A DNA stretch of 9,241 bases, taken from Bacteriovoracales bacterium. GTDB lineage: Bacteria; Bdellovibrionota; Bacteriovoracia; Bacteriovoracales; Bacteriovoracaceae. Below the pieces are notes generated by a model, which worked only from the letters and a program-made list of their open reading frames with translations, made no database searches and was not told where the DNA came from. Location: positions 1 to 9,241 of the forward strand of contig SKGZ01000238.1 in assembly GCA_007117175.1 (NCBI GenBank), given 5' to 3'. The position numbers and the translations under genes are program-made. Shown one piece after another: positions 1 through 6,102 of the stretch (the stretch's first letter is position 1; each line of letters starts with the position of its first letter).

Positions 1-165
1 AAAGTCTTCTAATTTTCTAAAATTATGAGCTGGAATGCAGCCTAGTATTTTGGCCTGAGCTGCTGCTTTCATCATTTCTTTATTAGTGACTAAAAACATT
101 GGCGCCATAATGATAGGTAATTCAATTTGTGGAAACCATTGATGAAGAGTAGTTGTTATTTTCAT
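1..165 (-). CDS. nitronate monooxygenase-like protein, N-terminal fragment (cut by window edge)
   Basis: An open frame of 55 codons runs from an ATG at 165 leftward off the window without a stop. The protein starts with a short lead, then LPIIMAPM, FLVTN and, further on, a G-C-I-P-A-H-N segment. This matches the first beta strand and FMN-binding loop of the nitronate monooxygenase / 2-nitropropane dioxygenase family, where relatives read like LPI-x-APM-F-x-VS-N followed by a G-x-x-P-A-x-N segment. Family members are FMN-dependent TIM barrels of roughly 320-350 residues that oxidise alkyl nitronates, so about five sixths of the gene is missing here. A clear ribosome site (AAGGA, 170-174 on the complementary strand) sits 4 bases before the ATG and fixes the start. 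The gene is divergent from the helicase gene. Substrate cannot be judged; some relatives are enoyl reductases or other FMN oxidoreductases. Confidence 0.7.
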   Translation of the reverse strand, partial: MKITTTLHQWFPQIELPIIMAPMFLVTNKEMMKAAAQAKILGCIPAHNFRKLEDF

Positions 166-169
166 TTTA

Positions 170-174
170 TCCTT
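170..174 (-). promoter_or_regulatory. ribosome binding site of the nitronate monooxygenase-like gene
   Basis: On the minus strand the bases read AAGGA, then TAAA, then ATG at 165. The spacing is short but workable. This site supports the 165 start. It also argues that the 53 bp between the two divergent ATGs carries the control signals for both genes. Confidence 0.55.
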
Positions 175-198
175 TTTGCTCGTCAATTGAGCTGCAAG

Positions 199-209
199 CA
201 GGTAACCTG
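199..209. repeat. 11-bp palindrome CAGGT-A-ACCTG in the divergent spacer
   Basis: Two 5-base arms flank one central base, in the 53-bp gap between the nitronate monooxygenase-like gene and the helicase gene. The position suits an operator for one or both genes, but an 11-bp imperfect-centre palindrome can arise by chance. No convincing -35/-10 pair could be placed around it. Confidence 0.3.
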
Positions 210-218
210 TTAAGAGTT

Positions 219-2825
219 ATGAGTCAAAATGTGCAGCTCGAGGATTTAAAAAGACCTCAATTTATTCAACTCTATCAGAATTTAACTGAACTTTATCAAG
301 AAAATAGTCAGCTGGTTCAAGAAAAGTCCTATCGCAGTATTGAACAAGCTAAAAGTATGATATTTGCACTAGATTTTATTGAGAGTCATTTATTGGCAAT
401 GCTTTCTGAGAATTCTTACTTAGAATCACTTCTTAAGTTGGAGTTTATTGATTTTAAATATCTGCAAAATGCTGATTGGATTTCGCAAGTGGTACTCTTA
501 GAGTTTGATCCTTTCAAAGAGAAAAAATTTTTAATTGAAGATGAGTTTAATTTTAGTAAGCAAAAAGTCGATCAACTGATTAGTTCTTTTCAAAATTGGT
601 GTGAAGAAAAGATATTAAAACATGAAAGTTGTCAGTTGTTTCTAGAGAAATTAGATGATGATCGCTTGTCACCACAAGAGTTAGAGTGTCAATGTGATAG
701 CTGTATTTCACTTTACCGCACACGCTTAAGAGAGATTACTTTTAACAATATGGTCAAGCTAGTTGATGAAGCTGTCGAGATTTTGCACGAAAAAGTGCTT
801 TTTGAGAAAATTAATAATATAAGTAGTAAAGTTAGATCTCTAAAGGATCAATTACAGTCTAGAATTAAAAAAGTAAGATTTAGACTTAGGCGATCAACTG
901 TTAATAAACTGGATTTGGAGATTAAATCTTATTTCAAAAGACAGTTTTCACCTCAATCAGAACTTGGTAAAGCTTACAGAGAAAAAATTATTGCTTTTCT
1001 TAATTTGGTTTGCGAAGAAGATGGTCTGAAAAATGAGATTTTAGGGGAACAAGACTACAAGCGATTCATTGATAACCTAGAACTCGACTTATGGAAGCCC
1101 GCTGGCTTTATCCGCAGTGAGTTCACCCGTTTCTTATCGACTCTCATGTCTTTTAAGAGAAAAGATATTTCTTCCACTATTCTAAAGAATTACCTCGGGC
1201 AATTTTGGTTGCACTCACCTGCTAGAAAAAAAAATCGCAAGGTTATTTATCATATGGGGCCGACGAACTCTGGTAAAACTTATCATGCCATCGAAGCCTT
1301 ATGTCAGGCTCAAAAAGGTTGTTATTTAGCTCCCTTAAGGCTATTGGCGGGAGAGCTTTTTGACACGATGTCTGAGAAGGGGGTGGTGACAACTCTTTTA
1401 ACTGGGGAAGAGGTGATCGAAAAACCGGGGGCAACTCACTATTCCTCAACTATCGAGATGGCCAAACTCCATGAAGAGTTTGATTGTGCTGTGATCGATG
1501 AAATACAAATGATCGGAGATCCTCAACGTGGCTGGGCCTGGACAAGGGCCTTAGTGAATCTAGATGCGGATGAAGTTCATCTCTGCGGCGATGCTTCTGC
1601 TCATGGGTTAGTTGAAGAAATTCTTAAATTAACAGGAGACACCTTAGAAGTTCGTCATTATGAGCGAATGACTCAATTGGTGGTCGAGGATCGCAAAATT
1701 GAAATGCAGCAATTAAAAAGAGGAGATGCTCTGATCGTTTTTTCTCGACGGAATGCCTTGAAATTTAAACTTGCCTTAGAAAAATTAAATTTTAAGGTTT
1801 CCATTATTTATGGAATGCTTTCCCCTGAGGTTAGAAGGGAGCAAGCTAGAAAATTTGATAGTGGAGAGACTGATATCATGGTAAGCACTGATGCCATTGC
1901 CATGGGCATGAATCTACCAGTTCAGCGAATTGTCTTTTCAACATTTGCCAAATTTTATGATGGTAAAGAATACCCTTTAAGTGAAAGTGAAATTAAGCAA
2001 ATTGCAGGAAGAGCTGGGCGTTATTTACGCTTTCCTACCGGTTATGTCACCTGTCTTGCCGATGATCGAGGACAAAATGATTTAGCAGTTTTACACCAAG
2101 GACTGAACTGCACCTTAGGGCAAAGATCCATGGCCATGGTTGGGCCGGATTTAGAAATTTTCAAGAGTGTTAATTCTGCTTTGGAGGAAAATCAGTTACG
2201 AACCTTGGATTTAACAGAGTTTCTAAGACTTTTTAATACAATGCCTTTTCAAAAACCTTTTTATTGCGTCCAGTTAAAAGAGATGATTGAAATCACTGAG
2301 ATGGTGGAGGCAGCGAACTCCTCTGAGAGATCTCTTGAGCCTTCTGAAGTTTTTGGTTTTGCCTGTGCTCCAGTTAATTTAGGCTTAATTGAGCACGTTG
2401 AGTACTTTATGAGAGTGGTCACACGTTATGTACATGCACAGCCTATTTATTTTGAGCCCATTGATACTGCTTCTCATCAAATTGATTATCTAGAGACCTC
2501 TATCAAGTGCGTGGAGCTTTATCAGTGGTTGGCACGGCACTTCAATAATAAACACTTTGAATTTGATCGTCAGGAGTTAGAAGCGAATAAGATTCAGGCC
2601 ATTGAGCGCCTCAATAGCCTTTTGTCTGAGAAAACAGTCAAGTATCAGTTTAAAAACAACCCACTGATGGGATTTCGCCGTCGAAGACCGACGCATCATT
2701 CAAGGCGGCAGGGTGCAGCTGGGGCTCAGGGCAGCTTGAATGGGAAAAAGAAGAAAAAGAGATTTTCAGCAAAATCTCGCAGTTTTTCAAAGAGCTATCG
2801 TGGTCAGAAAAGAGCTTCCAAATAA
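219..2825 (+). CDS. Suv3-like ATP-dependent RNA helicase with long N-terminal extension and basic tail
   Basis: This 868-residue protein is a superfamily 2 helicase of the Suv3 (SUPV3L1) type, known from the mitochondrial RNA degradosome and present in some bacteria. Motif I is GPTNSGKT at 347-354 (Lys353 binds ATP phosphate). It is followed by the Suv3-typical APLRLLA and TGEE segments, motif II DEIQ at 427-430, then RGWAWTRA and LCGD. Motif VI is QIAGRAGR at 594-601. A Suv3-like C-terminal region covers roughly 640-760 (FLRLFNT, FACAPVN). The last 53 residues (816-868) are rich in Lys/Arg/Ser/Gly and probably bind RNA. The first 340 residues are helical, charged and unrecognised, and hold a Cys cluster (C128, C138, C157, C159, C162). 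The ATG at 219 was chosen because the frame's earlier TTG at 153 would overlap the neighbour's start and adds a non-conserved leader. The likely role is RNA unwinding in turnover; its partner nuclease is unknown. Confidence 0.85.
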   Translation: MSQNVQLEDLKRPQFIQLYQNLTELYQENSQLVQEKSYRSIEQAKSMIFALDFIESHLLAMLSENSYLESLLKLEFIDFKYLQNADWISQVVLLEFDPFKEKKFLIEDEFNFSKQKVDQLISSFQNWCEEKILKHESCQLFLEKLDDDRLSPQELECQCDSCISLYRTRLREITFNNMVKLVDEAVEILHEKVLFEKINNISSKVRSLKDQLQSRIKKVRFRLRRSTVNKLDLEIKSYFKRQFSPQSELGKAYREKIIAFLNLVCEEDGLKNEILGEQDYKRFIDNLELDLWKPAGFIRSEFTRFLSTLMSFKRKDISSTILKNYLGQFWLHSPARKKNRKVIYHMGPTNSGKTYHAIEALCQAQKGCYLAPLRLLAGELFDTMSEKGVVTTLLTGEEVIEKPGATHYSSTIEMAKLHEEFDCAVIDEIQMIGDPQRGWAWTRALVNLDADEVHLCGDASAHGLVEEILKLTGDTLEVRHYERMTQLVVEDRKIEMQQLKRGDALIVFSRRNALKFKLALEKLNFKVSIIYGMLSPEVRREQARKFDSGETDIMVSTDAIAMGMNLPVQRIVFSTFAKFYDGKEYPLSESEIKQIAGRAGRYLRFPTGYVTCLADDRGQNDLAVLHQGLNCTLGQRSMAMVGPDLEIFKSVNSALEENQLRTLDLTEFLRLFNTMPFQKPFYCVQLKEMIEITEMVEAANSSERSLEPSEVFGFACAPVNLGLIEHVEYFMRVVTRYVHAQPIYFEPIDTASHQIDYLETSIKCVELYQWLARHFNNKHFEFDRQELEANKIQAIERLNSLLSEKTVKYQFKNNPLMGFRRRRPTHHSRRQGAAGAQGSLNGKKKKKRFSAKSRSFSKSYRGQKRASK

Positions 2826-2870
2826 ATCTTTAAACAGTAAGTATTGTTGTTTATACTGAAGTAGCTGTTT

Positions 2871-3572
2871 ATGAAAAAAATTAAAAAATTATTAAAATCA
2901 ATTTTTAAAAAAAAATCATCAGAGGATGAACTTGATGATTATACTGATGTGCACATACAGGATCACACTCGATTTAAAAATATTAATATTGATGAAGACC
3001 ATGATGATTTTGAGGTGACTGAAAAAACAAATTTCTTAGAAAGATTGTTTAAAGGTAAAAAAGGCTTTCAAAAACAAAAAATCCGAGATGAGCAAACTCT
3101 TGCCGGAGAATTCGAAACAGTTATTTTAAGAGGTGCTAAAAAGCCTGAGCAGAGAAAATTCTTTTCACGTTTTATGATTTATTTATTGATGATAGTGGGA
3201 GCAGGGTTTTTGTTTGAGGCGTCAGGGGGTTGGAAGTTCTTTTCACAGGGGGAAAAAGAGCAAAGTCCTTTACCTGGCCAAGAGCAGACAATAGAGGGTG
3301 CAGAGACTCAAGAGGATGATGATACTAGTAGTGAAAGTTCAACTCGTAAGCCACTCATTGATTATAGAGAAAGGGGAGCAGGATTAGTTTATAATTGCCT
3401 TGGTGGACATTGGGCCTGTATCGATCGAGTCAATTATAAAAAATGTCAGCGGCTTGCTGCTCATCAGCCCCCTGCTTGTCGAGCATTAAGGTTCTTTAAA
3501 TCTTTGAAACAGTGTCGAGCGGTACAGCAAGCCCAAATTGATAAGGGAACTAGGCCAACCTTTTGTCAGTAA
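2871..3572 (+). CDS. single-pass membrane protein with a six-cysteine extracytoplasmic domain, function unknown
   Basis: I do not recognise this 233-residue family. The N-terminal 100 residues are highly charged. A basic amphipathic stretch (1-15) and an acidic, Asp-rich segment (17-48) are followed by a second basic LERLFKGKK segment (56-64) resembling the first (LKSIFKKK, 8-15). One hydrophobic segment (about 100-118) is preceded by Lys/Arg, so the N-terminus should be cytoplasmic and the C-terminus periplasmic. An acidic/Ser/Gln linker (about 126-157) leads to a compact C-terminal domain with cysteines at 176, 183, 192, 203, 215 and 232. Six cysteines in an exported domain suggest three disulfides. 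The gene starts 45 bases after the helicase stop on the same strand, so co-transcription is possible. Its ribosome site is weak. It converges on the HD-GYP gene. A role as an envelope anchor or scaffold is a guess only. Confidence 0.75.
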   Translation: MKKIKKLLKSIFKKKSSEDELDDYTDVHIQDHTRFKNINIDEDHDDFEVTEKTNFLERLFKGKKGFQKQKIRDEQTLAGEFETVILRGAKKPEQRKFFSRFMIYLLMIVGAGFLFEASGGWKFFSQGEKEQSPLPGQEQTIEGAETQEDDDTSSESSTRKPLIDYRERGAGLVYNCLGGHWACIDRVNYKKCQRLAAHQPPACRALRFFKSLKQCRAVQQAQIDKGTRPTFCQ

Positions 3573-3578
3573 TGGAAA

Positions 3579-4307
3579 TTAAGCGGCTTTTTTCTGGTTG
3601 TTATCTGTTTTGATTAAGGTAAGAAAAGATTGATTTTCTTTATTGCTCTGATGTTTCTTCAGGGCGTTGACAAAACTTTTAGCTAAAAAAGGATCAAATT
3701 GACTTCCTGAAAAGTCTAAAATTTCTTTGAGGGCCACAGATTGGTCCATTCCTTTGCGATAGACTCTTGAGCTGGTGATCGCATCGTAGGTATCTGCAAT
3801 CAAAATAATGCGCGAACAAAGAGGAATCTCTTCGCCTTTGAGACCATGTGGATAGCCTTTACCATCATAGCGCTCATGGTGGTAGCGAGCATTGATAGCA
3901 ACTTGTTCAAAGTTTTTAAATCCTTTGATTATTTCATAGGAAAGCTCTGGGTGTCTTTTCATGTGTTGAAACTCAGTTTCTGTTAATCTTTGTGGCTTAG
4001 ATAAGATGCTGTCCGGGATTCCTATTTTTCCCACATCATGAAAGAGTGCAGAAACTTCCAATTCATAAAGAAGCTCTTGATCAAAGTTAAGATAATGACC
4101 GAGAATTAAACAATTTTGGGCGACTCTAAGGCTGTGACCGTAGGTATAATTATCTTTACAGTCCAATGCCTTCAATATGCTCTTGATGGCCATTTCGCAA
4201 ATATTGCGATTTTCCTCTTGAACTCGATTAAGAGTACTTGATAATTGATAGAGCACAAAAGTAGAAGTTTGTTCTTGTGTTGGTTTTTTTGAATTTTTTT
4301 TGCCCAT
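3579..4307 (-). CDS. stand-alone HD-GYP domain protein, probable cyclic-di-GMP phosphodiesterase
   Basis: The 242-residue protein is almost entirely one HD-GYP domain (about 42-217), the class that hydrolyses cyclic-di-GMP (to pGpG or GMP) with a bound di- or tri-metal centre. Visible signature residues are H58 (YGHSLRV), the HD pair H90-D91 with K94 (HDVGKIGIP), H119, H143-H144 (HHERYDGKGYP, with GYP at 151-153) and D172 (ADTYDAIT). Every expected metal ligand is present, so it should be active. There is no receiver, PAS, GAF or membrane segment, only about 40 helical residues before the domain and a polar tail after it. Input must therefore come from a partner protein or from expression level. 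It is divergent from the phosphatase-like gene across 102 bp and ends 6 bp from the stop of the membrane-protein gene. The family call is firm; the substrate is inferred. Confidence 0.9.
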   Translation of the reverse strand: MGKKNSKKPTQEQTSTFVLYQLSSTLNRVQEENRNICEMAIKSILKALDCKDNYTYGHSLRVAQNCLILGHYLNFDQELLYELEVSALFHDVGKIGIPDSILSKPQRLTETEFQHMKRHPELSYEIIKGFKNFEQVAINARYHHERYDGKGYPHGLKGEEIPLCSRIILIADTYDAITSSRVYRKGMDQSVALKEILDFSGSQFDPFLAKSFVNALKKHQSNKENQSFLTLIKTDNNQKKAA

Positions 4308-4324
4308 ATGAATTTATCTCTCTT

Positions 4325-4336
4325 TTGAGTACTCAA
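4325..4336. promoter_or_regulatory. perfect 12-bp palindrome TTGAGTACTCAA, candidate operator
   Basis: TTGAGT is followed directly by its reverse complement ACTCAA. It lies 17 bases upstream of the HD-GYP start codon, inside the 102-bp divergent spacer shared with the phosphatase-like gene. With no loop between the arms it would make a poor RNA hairpin, so a site for a dimeric DNA-binding protein is the better reading. It could act on the HD-GYP gene or on both genes. No regulator gene is adjacent to suggest which protein binds. Confidence 0.4.
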
Positions 4337-4376
4337 TGACTTATCGGATCTTTTGATTTATTTTAAAGAGGAAACT

Positions 4377-4385
4377 TGTTAAAAT
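4377..4385 (+). promoter_or_regulatory. possible extended -10 promoter (TGTTAAAAT) for the phosphatase-like gene
   Basis: TG-T-TAAAAT matches the extended -10 form TGnTATAAT at all but one base of the hexamer. A TTGATT at 4353-4358 is too far upstream (21 bases) to be a normal -35, so this would act as an extended -10 promoter. Transcription would begin around 4392, leaving a leader of only about 18 bases with the purine-rich ribosome site GAGGGAG (4392-4398) at its very start. That tight fit, and the AT-richness of the region, lower confidence. Confidence 0.25.
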
Positions 4386-4409
4386 AATAAAGAGGGAGTT
4401 CAAGCTAAG

Positions 4410-5474
4410 ATGTTGATTTTTCTTGATATTAAGACGGAATTAGTCCAGAAAATAATTGAGCACTTTTCTTTGTCTTCAGAACAGTATGCATTTTCTGTCA
4501 CCAGTGAGCTCAGTCAGGATAGTATTATTTTTTTTGAGGATTGGGATTCAGAGTTGCAAGCACAACTTTTACAGTTTGAAGGCAAGGTCAAAGCATTGGT
4601 TGCAACCATGCCTTTACAGCACAAAGTGATTCCTGAACCTTTGGCCTGTCGATTAATTTTTAATGATGAGCTGAAGATCACACAATTGCCTTATCTATTA
4701 AACTCCATTCAATTATTATTAGAAAGTCAAAAAGCTTTCAATCATCAGCAAGATCAATTTAGCCACCTTAATCAAGAAATGAAAAATGTTCTTCTCTTTT
4801 TAGAAGATGAAGCACAGCAGGCAAGAAAAAATCATAAACGCAGTGAAAATACTAAAAAGTTTTCTCATTCGAAAATAGATTTTTATGGGATTTACAAAAT
4901 AGGTCGTGAGAATGGTGGGGAGTATTACGATTTGACTAGTTCTGATCGATTCTTATTTTATTGGTGCTTTTCTTCCGATCAGTACAGTGTTTTAGCACTC
5001 TTAACTGATTTTTCTGTCAAAATAAAAAACATGAGTTGGGATGAATTAGATCCTATTTCATTTTTTAAGGACGCCCTTGAGCAGTTCATAGAAAAAATTT
5101 CAACAACTCAGAAAGAAGAAGTGAATTATCAATTTTTGATTGCGGCGGTAGATTTGCAGAGTTTAAAGTTTGATTATTTTACTAATGGTAATTTTAAACT
5201 GTATATGCCAACAGGCAGAAGAACAGAGAATAGTTTTTCTCTGTTGGCGAGTGATCGGTTGCTCATTCTTTCTCCTGGTGTTTCGAGTAATTATCAAAAG
5301 AATAAGGAAAAAAATATTGATCAAACCATTGATTCTTTTCTCATGCAAATGAGTCATGATTTATTAGATGAGATCATGGCGTCGTTAAATTCAAGTCAGA
5401 CTGATCGATTTCTAGCTGAAGATGCCTGTGGCTTCTATATGGAGGTTAAAAAGAATGTTTTACAACAAGTTTAG
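4410..5474 (+). CDS. putative degenerate SpoIIE/RsbU-type (PP2C-like) phosphatase protein
   Basis: This 354-residue protein has three parts. Residues 1-105 form an alpha/beta-looking region resembling a worn receiver domain without a clear phospho-acceptor. A Gln/Glu/Lys-rich probable coiled coil follows (about 106-148). The C-terminal part (about 155-350) can be laid against SpoIIE/RsbU serine phosphatases: GGEYYD at 169-174 for GG-D-[FY]-YD, LTDFS at 198-202 for the GDVSG segment, FDYFTNGNFKLY at 254-265 for the L-x-Y-x-NAGH segment, LILSPGV at 285-291 for LLYTDGV, and ED at 337-338 for the late DD. The Gly residues after D200 and the Asp of DGV (here P289) are missing, so it may be weakly active or a pseudo-enzyme. 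It overlaps the next gene by 20 bases, which implies coupling. The assignment rests on short motifs read by eye; the gene is real, the family tentative. Confidence 0.5.
   Translation: MLIFLDIKTELVQKIIEHFSLSSEQYAFSVTSELSQDSIIFFEDWDSELQAQLLQFEGKVKALVATMPLQHKVIPEPLACRLIFNDELKITQLPYLLNSIQLLLESQKAFNHQQDQFSHLNQEMKNVLLFLEDEAQQARKNHKRSENTKKFSHSKIDFYGIYKIGRENGGEYYDLTSSDRFLFYWCFSSDQYSVLALLTDFSVKIKNMSWDELDPISFFKDALEQFIEKISTTQKEEVNYQFLIAAVDLQSLKFDYFTNGNFKLYMPTGRRTENSFSLLASDRLLILSPGVSSNYQKNKEKNIDQTIDSFLMQMSHDLLDEIMASLNSSQTDRFLAEDACGFYMEVKKNVLQQV
5441..5445 (+). promoter_or_regulatory. strong ribosome binding site GGAGG inside the upstream gene
   Basis: GGAGG lies 9 bases before the ATG at 5455 and within the last codons of the phosphatase-like gene. 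It decides the start of the secreted-protein gene in favour of 5455 over the in-frame ATG at 5422. The 5422 start would put eleven polar or basic residues in front of the signal peptide. The overlap suggests translational coupling of the two genes. Confidence 0.7.
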
Positions 5475-6102
5475 ATTTTTATTTCTTTTAATTTTTTTGC
5501 CTTTTGACTCTTTTTCTTTTGAAAGTAAGCAATGTTTAGATTTAAAGTTTGAGGTTGATATCGAAAAAGAGGGATTATTTTTTGGCATGATTCCCTATCG
5601 TTTTAAAATAATTAAAGATCGCTGTGAGGTAAAAATTCAATACCAAGAGTATACTCCCGTGAGCTGGGAGGTTGATCTTTGTCGTGAGCCAGTTCATTTG
5701 AAAAAAACAGATTGGTTTGGTCTTAAAATTTTAAAGAAGGAAAAAAATTGTAAGGGAGTGACCAGTCCATTTTGTGATCAGTGGAGCCTCATGATGGGGA
5801 CTTTGCGTGATGAAGCCTTGATTCTGGCAAAAGGGGAAAGGGATAGTTTAGAAACTGATCATGGAAAAATTTACTGTCTTTTTCACTTGCTTCAAGCTTA
5901 TGGCGATTATGACTATATTTTCTCTTTTCATAAAGATGTAGATATTGATATTTTTTCTTTAAGCAAAGACAAGCTATTAGAAAAATGTGATTTGCCGGAA
6001 AAAGAAGAGAAAGCAAGTCAGTTAGAACTTGAGCAGGTGGAAACAAGCACTGGTATAGAGCCAGAAGCTGTGCCGCAAGATGAGGATAAAGTTATTTTTT
6101 AA
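5455..6102 (+). CDS. secreted cysteine-rich protein of unknown function
   Basis: The 215-residue product starts with a clear Sec-type signal peptide: basic MFYNKFR, a hydrophobic FLFLLIFL core, and a likely cleavage region around residues 19-24 (DSFSFE). The mature part is probably periplasmic or exported. It has cysteines at 27, 57, 76, 99, 107, 141 and 178 and alternating beta-like segments. It ends in an acidic, low-complexity tail (about 181-213) with many Glu residues. I recognise no family. The start at 5455 is fixed by GGAGG and by the signal peptide. The gene overlaps the phosphatase-like gene by 20 bases, so the two are almost certainly co-expressed. It ends in a 4-base overlap (6099-6102) with the stop of the convergent cystathionine gamma-lyase-like gene. 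One odd cysteine out of seven could be free, or pair between molecules. Confidence 0.75.
   Translation: MFYNKFRFLFLLIFLPFDSFSFESKQCLDLKFEVDIEKEGLFFGMIPYRFKIIKDRCEVKIQYQEYTPVSWEVDLCREPVHLKKTDWFGLKILKKEKNCKGVTSPFCDQWSLMMGTLRDEALILAKGERDSLETDHGKIYCLFHLLQAYGDYDYIFSFHKDVDIDIFSLSKDKLLEKCDLPEKEEKASQLELEQVETSTGIEPEAVPQDEDKVIF

Noticed and set aside
153..218. TTG start at 153 extending the helicase by 22 residues
   Set aside because: It would overlap the start of the divergent nitronate monooxygenase-like gene, has no ribosome site, and adds a hydrophobic leader unlike the charged helical N-terminus that follows the ATG at 219.
1243..1449. Minus-strand 68-codon frame opposite the helicase
   Set aside because: It lies opposite the conserved motif I and Ia region, has no ribosome site and gives a low-complexity Pro/Ser-rich product, so it is a shadow frame.
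2852..2857. TATACT as a -10 box for the six-cysteine membrane protein gene
   Set aside because: The matching -35 position (TTTAAA) is poor and transcription would start only about 7 bases before the ATG, leaving no room for a ribosome site. The CAGTA/TACTG inverted repeat around it is also too short and too widely spaced to call a terminator.
3573..3610. T-run TTTTTT near 3590 as a bidirectional terminator between convergent genes
   Set aside because: No inverted repeat precedes the T-run on either strand, and it lies inside the last codons of the HD-GYP gene.
5163..5357. Opposed 60-64 codon frames (plus 5170-5352 and minus 5163-5357) inside the phosphatase-like gene
   Set aside because: Both lie wholly inside a better-supported gene, lack ribosome sites and look like AT-rich shadow translations.
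5422..5454. ATG at 5422 as start of the secreted protein
   Set aside because: The GGAGG at 5441-5445 is correctly spaced for the ATG at 5455, and the 5455 start gives a standard signal peptide.
5789..6046. Minus-strand 85-codon frame opposite the secreted protein
   Set aside because: It is opposite a gene with a signal peptide and strong ribosome site, and its product shows no domain or plausible start signal.
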